The notes beneath the pieces are model-generated. The model made no database searches. It saw only the letters and a program-made list of their open reading frames with translations, and had not been told where the DNA came from. The translations under genes and the position numbers were made by a program. Of a stretch of 64,000 bases of DNA, positions 53,048 to 62,103 are shown piece after piece (the stretch's first letter is position 1; each line of letters begins with the position of its first letter). The stretch comes from Flavihumibacter soli (lineage in GTDB: Bacteria; Bacteroidota; Bacteroidia; Sphingobacteriales; Sphingobacteriaceae): contig NZ_JAAFZB010000089.1 of assembly GCF_010692725.1 (NCBI RefSeq), positions 62,001-126,000 of the forward strand, written 5' to 3'.

Positions 53048-55924
53048 ATGAGGAAACCTTTACTTGTATTGCTGCTTTCAGTAGCTACCTTTTCCAGTTT
53101 TGCCCAAAAGAAACCTAAAAAACCCTTAGATCACCAGGTTTATGATTCGTGGGAGACTATAACATCTGAGCGGATCAGCAATGACAGTAAATGGGTTCAA
53201 TTTGCAGAAACTCCCCAGGAAGGCGACGGGAAGCTTTCCATTGTTAATCTTCAATCAAAGGCTGTCGCCAATATTCCGCGGGTTAATGCTGCGGAGTTTA
53301 CAGCAGATTCAAAGTACTCGGTGTTTTTAATTAAACCTTTTTATAAGGAGACGCGTGCTGCGAAAATCAAAAAGAAGAAAGCTGAGGATATGCCTAAAGA
53401 CACTCTCGGTATTATTACCCTGGGAAAAGCAGGCATGGTAAAGGTCCCTCGTGTTAAATCTTATAGGATGCCTGAAAAGGGGGCTGGTTTGCTGGTCTAC
53501 CTTTCGGAAAAAGAAGCCGCTGACACGACAAGAAAAAAAATCAGCGATAAGAAGACAGATACTGAAGCTGGCGTGGCAGATGAGCCCTCCCTGGCTGCAA
53601 AAAATGAAGGTACAGAGCTTGTTCTGTATAAACTGTCAACCGGTAGCAAAAGGACTTTTAAATATGTTACCGAGTACTCATTGAGTAATAGCGGTAAGTA
53701 TTTAGCATTCGTGAGCGGCGGATCAAAAAAAGACTCAGTAAACCTTCCGGGTCTCTATTGGTATGACATCGAAAAAGATGGGCTCAGGAAGATCAGTTCG
53801 GGAAAAGGCACCTATAAAAACCTGGTGTTCGACGACCTGGATCAGCAGTTTGCCTTCACTGCTGAAAAGACGCCAGCAAAATCAACGCAGAAATTATACA
53901 GCTTATATTACTTCTCTCCATTCGCTGACAGTGCAAGAGTCATTGCAGGTAAGAACAGTCCGGGGATGCCTGCCAACTGGAGTGTGAACAGTGAGGGCAG
54001 GATATTTTTCAGTAAAAACGCTCAGAAATTATACTTCGGTACAGGGCCCGTTATAGCTCCACCTGACAGCAATATTGTTGATTTTGAAGTGGCAAAAGTG
54101 GATGTATGGAGTTATAAAGACGAATATCTTCAGCCGATGCAACTGAAGAACATTGATCGGGAACTAAAGCGTAGCTATATGGCGGTTATATACCCGTCTC
54201 AAACAGAACTTAAAGTTATACAACTGGCAAAGGTTGACCTTCCGGATATTGAATTGGGTGAAGAGGGTAATAGTGAGTTTGCGATCCTGTCTACAAATTT
54301 GAAATACCGGGCCGAACTACAATGGACTGGATCGGGCTTCAGGGATGTATTCCGGGTTTCTACAATAGATGGAAGCTGCAAGCTGATTGCTTCTAAGATC
54401 AGGGGAGAGGCAAGTCTTTCGCCTCGGGGAAATTACGCAATCTGGTACAACAGGACCGATAGTACCTGGTATACGATGAATCTCAGGACGGAAACCCTGG
54501 TTCAGCTGAATAAGGGTCTGGATGTAAAGTTCTATGACGAACTAAACGATGTTCCAGATGATCCTTCTGCCTTTGGACTTGCCGGATGGACCAGCGATGA
54601 GGAAAGTATTCTTATCTATGACCGTTATGACATCTGGAAATTTAGCCCTTCAGGAGAAATGCGCCTGAATCTGACGAATGGCCTTGGTAGAAAGCGCCAG
54701 ATCACATTCCGCTATGTAAATTTCAACGCTGGCCCGGCATTCCGGCGATTTAGTGCCGATGAACCGGCTATTAACAGTAAAAACCCGCTATGGCTGAAGG
54801 CTTTCAATAATATTACTAAAGAAAACGGCTGGTATCTGAAAAGTCTGACGAGCAAGGAGGATCCAAAGGCGATTGTCATGGTTCCCTACAGCTTCAGCAA
54901 GCCACTTATCTCAAAAACAGGAAATAACTTCATTTACACTAAAGCGAATTATCAGTCGAGTCCTGATCTTTACGTTTCTTCTGATTTCAGACAGGAACAA
55001 AAGCTTAGCACCATCAATCCGCTGCAAAGTGAATATAACTGGGGTACAGCTGAACTGGTAAGTTGGACCACACCAAAAGGCAATAAAGCCCAGGGCTTAC
55101 TCTACAAACCGGAAGATTTTGATCCTGCGAAGAAATATCCGATGATCGTATACTTTTACGAAAAACATTCAGCCGATTTGCATACCTATATTGCTCCTCA
55201 GCCAACGCCTTCCAAATTAAATGCCGCATTCTTTGTAAGTAATGGCTATCTGGTATTTATGCCTGATATCACTTATGAAATTGGGTATCCTGGACGCTCG
55301 GCTGAAGAGTACGTTAATTCAGGTGTTGAAGAGTTAAAAAAGAATCTGTGGTTAGATGGTTCAGCCATCGGTATTCAGGGGCAAAGCTGGGGTGGATACC
55401 AGGTAGCGCATTTAATCACACGAACGAATATGTATGCGGCTGCCTGGGCGGGTGCCCCGGTAGTGAATATGACCTCAGCATATGGAGGTATCCGCTGGGA
55501 GTCCGGAATGAGCCGGCAGTTCCAGTACGAGAAAACACAAAGCCGAATTGGTGCGACCCTATGGGAGAAGCCAGAATTATACATTGAAAACTCGCCGCTG
55601 TTTTACCTGCCCAAAGTAAATACACCGGTTGTTATCATGTCAAATGATGCTGATGGAGCCGTTCCCTGGTACCAGGGAATTGAAATGTTTACAGCGCTTC
55701 GCCGATTAAACAAACCTGTTTGGATGCTGAACTATAATAATGAAGCTCATAACCTGGTTCAGCGCCAGAATAAGAAAGATATTCAGATCAGAGAACAACA
55801 GTTTTTTGATCATTTTCTTAAAGGCAAACCAGCACCCGCCTGGATGGAAAAAGGAATTCCAGCGGTAGAGAAAGGCAGGAACTGGGGATTTGAGTTAATT
55901 GAGTCCTCAGCAACCGATAAGTAA
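53048..55924 (+). CDS. Secreted S9 (prolyl oligopeptidase-family) peptidase
   Basis: The 958-residue protein has a signal ending FAQ, then a long beta-propeller region of about 600 residues. The alpha/beta hydrolase domain has Ser near 780 in GQSWGGYQVAH, Asp near 867 in NDADGAVPW and His near 899 in NNEAHNL. Such enzymes are serine peptidases acting on short peptides in the periplasm. A repeated ADTTRKKISDKK-like Lys-rich insert lies near 165. No partner genes adjoin it. Confidence 0.94.
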   Translation: MRKPLLVLLLSVATFSSFAQKKPKKPLDHQVYDSWETITSERISNDSKWVQFAETPQEGDGKLSIVNLQSKAVANIPRVNAAEFTADSKYSVFLIKPFYKETRAAKIKKKKAEDMPKDTLGIITLGKAGMVKVPRVKSYRMPEKGAGLLVYLSEKEAADTTRKKISDKKTDTEAGVADEPSLAAKNEGTELVLYKLSTGSKRTFKYVTEYSLSNSGKYLAFVSGGSKKDSVNLPGLYWYDIEKDGLRKISSGKGTYKNLVFDDLDQQFAFTAEKTPAKSTQKLYSLYYFSPFADSARVIAGKNSPGMPANWSVNSEGRIFFSKNAQKLYFGTGPVIAPPDSNIVDFEVAKVDVWSYKDEYLQPMQLKNIDRELKRSYMAVIYPSQTELKVIQLAKVDLPDIELGEEGNSEFAILSTNLKYRAELQWTGSGFRDVFRVSTIDGSCKLIASKIRGEASLSPRGNYAIWYNRTDSTWYTMNLRTETLVQLNKGLDVKFYDELNDVPDDPSAFGLAGWTSDEESILIYDRYDIWKFSPSGEMRLNLTNGLGRKRQITFRYVNFNAGPAFRRFSADEPAINSKNPLWLKAFNNITKENGWYLKSLTSKEDPKAIVMVPYSFSKPLISKTGNNFIYTKANYQSSPDLYVSSDFRQEQKLSTINPLQSEYNWGTAELVSWTTPKGNKAQGLLYKPEDFDPAKKYPMIVYFYEKHSADLHTYIAPQPTPSKLNAAFFVSNGYLVFMPDITYEIGYPGRSAEEYVNSGVEELKKNLWLDGSAIGIQGQSWGGYQVAHLITRTNMYAAAWAGAPVVNMTSAYGGIRWESGMSRQFQYEKTQSRIGATLWEKPELYIENSPLFYLPKVNTPVVIMSNDADGAVPWYQGIEMFTALRRLNKPVWMLNYNNEAHNLVQRQNKKDIQIREQQFFDHFLKGKPAPAWMEKGIPAVEKGRNWGFELIESSATDK

Positions 55925-55968
55925 TCCTGATCTCCGATTAAATGGATCTGGTCATGAGATCAGATCCA

Positions 55969-56856
55969 TTATCCGATTTTTACTGAGGTCATCGTAAGCG
56001 ATCCGCCAACAGCCTTATCGTTAAAGAAAGAAATATTGTCCTTACTTCCTTTCAGTCCTAACGAGTACATTAAGGGCAGGTAATGTTCCGGCGTAGGAAT
56101 AGCAAGCATAGCTTCCGGTCCAAGGCTGCTGTAATAGATCAGTGGCTTATGATCATTATTTCCTATCAGCTGCTTAAACTTATCATTGATCTGCGTAGCC
56201 CAGTCATATCCATATTCAGCATCATTCAGCCTGTCCCAGGCCACCATTCTGAGATTATGCACCATGTTGCCGCTTCCGATAATTAATACCCCCTTTTTTC
56301 TTAAAGCATACAGCTCTTTTGCCAGGTCATAATGATACTGCGGGCCTTTCGTATAGTCAATACTTAACTGAAGCACTGGAATATCTGCCTCGGGATACAT
56401 ATGCCTTACCACAGTCCACGTTCCATGATCCAAACCCCAGTCATGATCTAGTTCCACATGAGCTGAATGCAGTAAAGCCGCAGTTTCCTTAGCCAGAAGC
56501 GGATTTCCCGGTGCTGGATACTGAACTTCAAACAATTCCTTCGGAAAGCCCCCGAAATCATGAATCGTTTGGGGGAAATCCATCGCAGTGATCCGCGTTC
56601 CTTTGGTAAACCAATGGGCTGATACTACCAGGACAGCTTTAGGAACCGGTATCTCGCTTGCCATCTTTGTCCATGTCTGGCTGAATTCCGTATCTTCTAT
56701 TCCGTTCATAGGTGAACCATGACCGATAAACAGGACGGGCATTAACTGCTCAGTCACCGGCAGACTATTCGTGAAATTCTTAAATGCTGATAATGATGTC
56801 ATTGCTGCTGCTGTTTTAAGTGCCTGATAAACTGAATTCTTTCCATCAGAGATCAT
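55969..56856 (-). CDS. ygiD: YgiD-type 4,5-DOPA dioxygenase extradiol family protein
   Basis: The 295-residue protein has the class III extradiol fold: FIGHGSPMNGIED, VSAHWFTKGT, HDFGGFPKELFEVQYPAPG, DHGTWTVVRHMYPEAD and GSGNMVHNLRM. Zinc- or iron-binding His residues are in GHGSP, AHW and MVHN. YgiD opens DOPA and similar catechols. The N-terminal 30 residues are not conserved; a later start is possible, but the -7 box at 56881 supports 56856. Confidence 0.9.
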   Translation of the reverse strand: MISDGKNSVYQALKTAAAMTSLSAFKNFTNSLPVTEQLMPVLFIGHGSPMNGIEDTEFSQTWTKMASEIPVPKAVLVVSAHWFTKGTRITAMDFPQTIHDFGGFPKELFEVQYPAPGNPLLAKETAALLHSAHVELDHDWGLDHGTWTVVRHMYPEADIPVLQLSIDYTKGPQYHYDLAKELYALRKKGVLIIGSGNMVHNLRMVAWDRLNDAEYGYDWATQINDKFKQLIGNNDHKPLIYYSSLGPEAMLAIPTPEHYLPLMYSLGLKGSKDNISFFNDKAVGGSLTMTSVKIG

Positions 56857-56880
56857 ATGCTTTGTATTATATCGCTATTA

Positions 56881-56888
56881 CAAAGGTA
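56881..56888 (-). promoter_or_regulatory. ygiD: -7 promoter box (TACCTTTG) for ygiD
   Basis: Exact TAnnTTTG on the minus strand, 24 bp before the ATG. Confidence 0.5.
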
Positions 56889-57036
56889 CCAAGGGTGCCG
56901 GCTGGGTCCCGTTGCGCTGAAGCAATAAAAACCATTGATCAGGATCAATAGGCTCCCTTTATTATCTGATACCGGAAACCCCGAAGGGTATAAACTAATC
57001 AAATTCCCGGCATCTTCGTAATTACCGGTAAATGGC

Positions 57037-57044
57037 TATATTTG
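57037..57044 (+). promoter_or_regulatory. -7 promoter box (TATATTTG) of the metal efflux operon
   Basis: Exact TAnnTTTG only 6 bp before the ATG at 57051, predicting an almost leaderless mRNA. The TTG at 57042 is part of it and is not a start codon. Confidence 0.55.
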
Positions 57045-57050
57045 ACCAGA

Positions 57051-57443
57051 ATGAAAAAGTACCTCGTTTTCATATTTACCTTATTCTACTTCACAGCAGC
57101 CAGCGGAACAACCCTGGAATTCCACTACTGTATGGGTAATCTGGTAGATTGGGGTATGTCTAAGCCTTCTGAATCGAAAACCTGCAGCAACTGTAAGATG
57201 AGTGAGGAGGAAGCCAAGGACTGCTGTAAGAAGGATCAGCATGATGTTAAAATAGAGCAGGCGCAAAAGGCGCAATTCAGCTACCAGTTTAAACAGATCC
57301 CTTCACTCGTTCCACAGCACTTTGTTGGTCAATCGGGTGTTATTATCGCTCAGCAAAAGCTTGATACTGATAATTTCTCACACGCGCCCCCACGAACTGA
57401 AAAGATACCGGTCTTTCTCCAGCTTCGTACCTTTCGTATCTGA
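57051..57443 (+). CDS. HYC_CC_PP-family small secreted protein
   Basis: From ATG 57051 the protein is 130 residues with a Sec signal to about residue 20. It has the three motifs that name the family: HYC at 25-27, CC at 58-59 (DCCKK), and PP in HAPPRT near 111. A CSNC pair (45-48) also occurs. Such proteins are found in Bacteroidota beside Cus-type heavy-metal efflux genes, as here. The cysteines and His suggest metal binding, but the role is unproven. It is the first gene of the efflux operon. Confidence 0.88.
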   Translation: MKKYLVFIFTLFYFTAASGTTLEFHYCMGNLVDWGMSKPSESKTCSNCKMSEEEAKDCCKKDQHDVKIEQAQKAQFSYQFKQIPSLVPQHFVGQSGVIIAQQKLDTDNFSHAPPRTEKIPVFLQLRTFRI

Positions 57444-57459
57444 TATCCTTTCCTCTTTT

Positions 57460-57497
57460 TCGCGGCTTTGAAGCTGCGAACCGGGCACTAATGCCCG
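57460..57497 (+). promoter_or_regulatory. Two adjacent hairpins between the HYC_CC_PP gene and cusA
   Basis: The first stem pairs 57460-57467 with 57472-57479 (8 bp, one G-T, four-base loop). The second pairs 57482-57487 with 57492-57497 (6 bp, loop CTAA). No T run follows, so they are not ordinary terminators. They may tune or stabilise the downstream mRNA. Confidence 0.5.
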
Positions 57498-57625
57498 CAA
57501 ATCCTCTGTTTGCCTTTTCACGACAAGTATAATTTGCCACCGGTTCTTTATCGGAAGCGGCCTATATACATTTATCTTGTGGAGGAACAGCTGGGCACGA
57601 TCAACAAGAGTGAAACGCTATTTAT

Positions 57626-58930
57626 ATGATTGAAAAATTGATATCATTCTCCCTAAGGAACCGGCTGCTTATCCTTCTGATCTCCGGTGTACTGTTTGCA
57701 TGGGGGGTCTACTCAGTAAAGACCAGCACTATCGATGCTATCCCTGATCTTTCCGAAAACCAGGTGATCGTATTCACCGAATGGATGGGCCGAAGCCCCC
57801 AGATCATCGAGGACCAGGTAACTTATCCGCTTGTAACGAATTTACAGGGACTGCCTAAAGTGCAGTATGTGCGGGCATCGTCCATGTTTGGGATGAGCTT
57901 CATTTACATCATCTTCGAGGAAGATGTCGATGTCTACTGGGCTCGTTCCCGCGTACTTGAACGTCTCAATACACTCGGCAGTGCGCTTCCCGAGGGAGTT
58001 ACACCTAACCTTGGTCCGGACGGCACGGGCGTCGGTCATGTCCTATGGTACACACTGGAAGCACCGGGAATGGATCTCGGTGAACAGAGAGCTGTACAGG
58101 ACTGGTATGTAAAGTTTGCATTGCAGAATGTTCAGGGAGTAAGCGAGATCGCTTCATTCGGCGGCTTCCAGAAACAGTATGAGATCACTATCGACCCGAA
58201 CAAGCTGATCTACTATAAGCTTACGATTCCGCAGGTAATGGCCTCTGTCAATGCCAATAATAACGAGGCGGGCGGGCGCAAATTCGAAATGAATGATGTT
58301 GGTTACATCATTAAGACCACCGGTTACCTTAACTCTCTTGAACAAGTTGAAAATATTGCCCTACGAACGCAAAACTCGATACCGGTGCGGATTCGGGACA
58401 TTGCTGCCGTTCAGATGACCGGAGAAAGCCGCTTAGGGATCTTTGATTACAACGGCGAAGGAGAAAAAGTGGGCGGAATCGCGGTGCTACGGTATGGAGA
58501 GAATGCCGACGAAGTGATCGACCGGGTTAAACTTAAAATGGAAGAAGTTAGCCGCGGCCTGCCAGAAGGCATGAAGTTTAATATCATCTATGATCGCGGT
58601 GAACTCATTGAGGAATCGGTTTCCTCAATTAAAACCACGCTGATCGAAGAGATGATCGTAGTATCTCTGATCGTCATTATCTTCCTTTTCCATTGGCGAA
58701 GTGCGGTCAGTATCATTATCCAGATCCCGATAACAATTGCTGCGAGCTTCATCCTGCTTAACGCCCTCGATATCTCCTCCAACATCATGTCATTGACCGG
58801 TATTGCACTGGCAATAGGGGTGATCGTAGACAACGGGATCATCATGGCAGAGAATGCCTATAAACACCTGGCAATCCGCCAGTCTGAACTAAACGAAGAA
58901 CTTAAAGCTGGAGGAACCGGAAATGTCTGA
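57626..58930 (+). CDS. cusA: CusA/CzcA-type RND efflux pump, N-terminal part
   Basis: The 434 residues match the first part of a CusA pump: TM1, the first periplasmic loop (SSMFGMSFIYIIFEEDVDVYWARSRV), TM2 and TM3, then TM4 with Asp 402 in AIGVIVDNGIIMAENAYKH, the proton-relay residue. It stops just after TM4 at TGA 58928-58930, where intact CusA proteins have a cytoplasmic linker of about 20-40 residues. The second half begins 8 bp earlier in another frame. The two halves together are about as long as a normal CusA (about 1050). Either the gene is truly split or a frameshift divides it. Confidence 0.9.
   Translation: MIEKLISFSLRNRLLILLISGVLFAWGVYSVKTSTIDAIPDLSENQVIVFTEWMGRSPQIIEDQVTYPLVTNLQGLPKVQYVRASSMFGMSFIYIIFEEDVDVYWARSRVLERLNTLGSALPEGVTPNLGPDGTGVGHVLWYTLEAPGMDLGEQRAVQDWYVKFALQNVQGVSEIASFGGFQKQYEITIDPNKLIYYKLTIPQVMASVNANNNEAGGRKFEMNDVGYIIKTTGYLNSLEQVENIALRTQNSIPVRIRDIAAVQMTGESRLGIFDYNGEGEKVGGIAVLRYGENADEVIDRVKLKMEEVSRGLPEGMKFNIIYDRGELIEESVSSIKTTLIEEMIVVSLIVIIFLFHWRSAVSIIIQIPITIAASFILLNALDISSNIMSLTGIALAIGVIVDNGIIMAENAYKHLAIRQSELNEELKAGGTGNV
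58911..58915 (+). promoter_or_regulatory. GGAGG ribosome-binding site for the second cusA frame
   Basis: A GGAGG-type sequence lies about 7 bp before the ATG at 58923. Good Shine-Dalgarno sites are rare in this window, so this one supports separate translation of the second half. Confidence 0.55.
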
Positions 58931-60872
58931 TAAATTTAAACGCCTTTTCAACAGGGCACCCCGGAAAAAAGACTACGTCGAACTAAGTGAACAGGAGCGC
59001 TTAAGCATCATTGAAAGATCCTGTAAGCAGGTGTCACGCGGGGTATTCTATTCCACGATCATTATAATTACTTCATTCCTGCCGGTATTCCTGCTGACAG
59101 GACAGGAGGGAAAGCTTTTTCATCCGCTGGCTTATACAAAAACCTTTATCCTGATAATCGATGCCCTTCTGGTTGTCACCCTGGCACCTGTGATCATCTC
59201 ATACTTTATGAAAGGCAGGTTCAGACCGGATACTGAAAACCCGATCAACCGGAAAATGGAAAGCTGGTATGAACCCCTGATCAGGAAGTGCATCAAATAC
59301 CGTAAAACGACTATTGGTATCAACATACTCGCTTTGATCATCAGTATCCCGATGATGATGAGCCTCGGCCGTGAATTTATGCCTCCTCTTGATGAACAGT
59401 CTATCCTGTTTATGCCCATAACCTTGCCAGACATCTCGAATGCGGAAGTAAAAAGGATCCTGCAGGTACAGGACAAGATAATCAAGTCGGTGCCAGAAGT
59501 AGATAAGGTGCTTGGGAAGGCTGGCCGGGCAAGTACAGCTACCGATAACTCACCGATCAGTATGATCGAGACGATCATTATGCTCAAGCCGAAAAGCCAG
59601 TGGCGGGAAGGTATAAGCAAAACTGATATTATCCGGGAGCTTGATTCCAAGCTGCAGATACCCGGTGTAGTGAATGGCTGGACCCAGCCAATCATTAATC
59701 GGATCAATATGCTTTCTACCGGCATTAGAACTGACGTGGGTGTAAAAGTCTACGGCCAGGATCTGAAGCAGATAGACGCTGTCTCTCAAAAGGTTAGGAC
59801 ACTTCTCAAGGATATTGAAGGCGTCAAGGATCTGTATGTTGAGCCCGTTACCGGCGGCAAATACCTGGAGATCGATATCAGGCGCGATCAGCTGGAACGC
59901 TACGGATTAACGGTAGATGATGTGAACGCAACAGTGGAGACTGCCATCGGCGGTTCTTCCTTTGCGAGTACGGTAGAAGGCCGTCAAAGGTTCAAGATCA
60001 ACCTGCGTCTGGGTCAGGAATTCAGAAATAGTATTGAGCGTTTAAAGCGGATCCCGCTTAACTCACCGGATGCCGGGGTCATTCCGCTTTCAGCGGTTAC
60101 GGATATCCGCTTTGCAGACGGTCCTCCAATGATCACTTCTGAAAACGCAATTCTACGCGGTGCCGTGATGTTCAATGTTCGGGACCGTGATCTGGGAACA
60201 ACCGTGCAGGAAGCCATCGATAAACTGAATGGCAATGTCGATCTGCCGAATGGATACTTTCTTGAGTGGAGCGGTCAGTATGAAAACCTGATCAGGGGCC
60301 AGAAAACACTGCTATACATCCTTCCCGTCGTGTTATTGATCATTTTCATCTCACTGTACCTGGCCTTCAAATCCCTGAGAGAAGCATTCCTGAGCCTGGT
60401 TACCATACCTTTCGCCCTGATAGGCGGTGCCTTTCTCGTGTACTTCTGGGGCGCTAATCTGTCTATCGCAGTAGCCGTGGGTTTTATTGCGCTTTTCGGA
60501 ATAGCCGTCGAAACAGGGGTAGTTATGGTTATCTATCTGAACGATTCTATGAAACAGCTTGTGCAGCTTCGGGGAAACTCAAGTGAGACAATAAGCAGGG
60601 AGGAGTTAAGAGAATTTGTAATTGCCGGAGCGGCAAAAAGGCTGCGCCCGAAGATGATGACCGTATGCGTATCGCTCTTCGGACTGATCCCGGTGCTGTG
60701 GTCTTCCGGCGTGGGAAGTGATATTATGCAGCCCATCGTCTTACCAATGATAGGCGGTGTGCTGACCTCATCCACACATATATTGCTTGTAACACCGCTG
60801 ATCTTCCTGATGACGAAGGAATATGAATTAAGAAAGTTTGGAAAAATGGAGGTTTATGATGCGAAACATTAA
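58923..60872 (+). CDS. cusA: CusA/CzcA-type RND efflux pump, C-terminal part
   Basis: The 649 residues carry the rest of a CusA pump: TM5 (STIIIITSFLPVFLLTGQEGKLFHPLAYTKT), TM6, the second periplasmic domain (MLSTGIRTDVGVKVYGQDL) and TM7-12 with GGAFLVYFWGANLSIAVAVGF and the final MKTKEYELRKF-like tail. Its first 30 residues are charged linker. It overlaps the first half by 8 bases (ATGTCTGA). In its frame the upstream sequence is open only back to a TAA 11 codons before the ATG. Both halves would be needed for a working pump. Confidence 0.9.
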   Translation: MSDKFKRLFNRAPRKKDYVELSEQERLSIIERSCKQVSRGVFYSTIIIITSFLPVFLLTGQEGKLFHPLAYTKTFILIIDALLVVTLAPVIISYFMKGRFRPDTENPINRKMESWYEPLIRKCIKYRKTTIGINILALIISIPMMMSLGREFMPPLDEQSILFMPITLPDISNAEVKRILQVQDKIIKSVPEVDKVLGKAGRASTATDNSPISMIETIIMLKPKSQWREGISKTDIIRELDSKLQIPGVVNGWTQPIINRINMLSTGIRTDVGVKVYGQDLKQIDAVSQKVRTLLKDIEGVKDLYVEPVTGGKYLEIDIRRDQLERYGLTVDDVNATVETAIGGSSFASTVEGRQRFKINLRLGQEFRNSIERLKRIPLNSPDAGVIPLSAVTDIRFADGPPMITSENAILRGAVMFNVRDRDLGTTVQEAIDKLNGNVDLPNGYFLEWSGQYENLIRGQKTLLYILPVVLLIIFISLYLAFKSLREAFLSLVTIPFALIGGAFLVYFWGANLSIAVAVGFIALFGIAVETGVVMVIYLNDSMKQLVQLRGNSSETISREELREFVIAGAAKRLRPKMMTVCVSLFGLIPVLWSSGVGSDIMQPIVLPMIGGVLTSSTHILLVTPLIFLMTKEYELRKFGKMEVYDAKH

Positions 60873-62103
60873 AGAGATATTCGTCGCTAGCCTGCTTATC
60901 CTGAGCATGCAGGTTTCAGCACAGGAGACACTTACCCTTCAGCAAGTACTGGAGCGTATCGAGCAAAATAACCCGGGACTTAAAGCTTACGACCGCCAGG
61001 TTAAGAGCCGGCAGGCGAAGGTTGCGGGAGCCAAATCCTGGATGTCTCCAATGGTAGGGATTGGCACATTCATGACACCGTATCCGGGGGCGTCAGCTGC
61101 TGATGAAGACCGGGGTGCACTCATGTTTACAGCCGAACAGGATATTCCTAACCCGGCTAAGACAAGAGCAAAAACCGAATTTCTGGCATCGCAATCGGCT
61201 ATCAGCGAGACGGCCAAATTATCAGCTTTTAACGATCTGCGTGCGGCTGCAAAGGAACTTTATTATGATCTGCTTGTGGCAGAGAAAAAGATCCGGTATC
61301 AGAAAGAGAACCGGCGGATCATGCAGACCATGCGCAAACTTGCCGAAATCAGGTACCCGCTGAATCAGGGCGGACTAAATAATGTGTTTAAAGCGGAAGG
61401 CAGGTCCTATGAAGCCGAGAATATGATCCTGATGACCGAAAGTGAGATCAGATCAAAAAAAATAGCCCTGAGTGCCCTTATGTTCCGTTCCCCGATGGAC
61501 TCTTTTCGGATTGACACCAGCTATAAGGTTGCCTTTATGCCGGAAATGTCTGCTGACACCATGTACCATGCAACAGTTCACAGCGATATCCGCCAGATGG
61601 ATCTAAGGATCCGTTCCATGTCCCTGGATATTAAACAGATGCGGCAGCAGGCTAAACCTGACTTCAGAATTCGTTTCGAGCATATGGCAAACCGCTCTGA
61701 AATGATGCCTAATCAATATACGCTGATGGGTATGGTTTCCATCCCGATAGCACCATGGTCGTCTAAAATGTATAAATCAGATATCAGGTCTATGGAATTC
61801 GAGATCGATGCCATGGCGCTGGAACGGCAGGCCATGCTTAATCAGATGACCGGTATGAGCAAATCAATGGAAACCGAATTGTTGACGATGCAAAAACAGC
61901 TTGGTAATTATGAATCAAAGATACTTCCCGCGCTAAGTAAAAACCTGAAGGTCTCCATGTTATCCTACCAGGAGAATAAGCTTGAACTACCGATGGTAAT
62001 TGACAGTTGGGAAACCGTCAATATGGCGCAGATGAATTATCTCGACCAGCTGCAAAAATTCTATAAAATGATCGTGCAATATGAAAAGAGCATTGAAAGA
62101 TAA
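60859..62103 (+). CDS. cusC: CusC-like TolC-family outer membrane efflux protein
   Basis: The 414-residue product has a Sec signal ending SAQ and two TolC-type helical repeats (LTLQQVLERIEQNNPGLKAYD, EKNRRIMQTMRKLAEIRY-like). A second half has SIPIAPWSSKMYKSDIRSM. It forms the outer-membrane channel of the copper/silver-type efflux complex. A GGAGG at 60848-60852 sits six bases before the ATG at 60859, so that start was preferred over 60838. It overlaps the end of cusA by 14 bases, and the next gene overlaps its end. Confidence 0.93.
   Translation: MRNIKEIFVASLLILSMQVSAQETLTLQQVLERIEQNNPGLKAYDRQVKSRQAKVAGAKSWMSPMVGIGTFMTPYPGASAADEDRGALMFTAEQDIPNPAKTRAKTEFLASQSAISETAKLSAFNDLRAAAKELYYDLLVAEKKIRYQKENRRIMQTMRKLAEIRYPLNQGGLNNVFKAEGRSYEAENMILMTESEIRSKKIALSALMFRSPMDSFRIDTSYKVAFMPEMSADTMYHATVHSDIRQMDLRIRSMSLDIKQMRQQAKPDFRIRFEHMANRSEMMPNQYTLMGMVSIPIAPWSSKMYKSDIRSMEFEIDAMALERQAMLNQMTGMSKSMETELLTMQKQLGNYESKILPALSKNLKVSMLSYQENKLELPMVIDSWETVNMAQMNYLDQLQKFYKMIVQYEKSIER

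Noticed and set aside
58911-58940. Classical -1 programmed frameshift signal in cusA
   Set aside because: No X-XXY-YYZ slippery heptamer precedes the stop, and joining the frames needs a +1 shift. Re-initiation from the GGAGG site explains it more simply.
59132-59725. A 197-codon open frame on the minus strand
   Set aside because: It is antisense to the second cusA frame, which has strong family motifs over the same bases. Its hydrophobic look is a shadow of the pump sequence.
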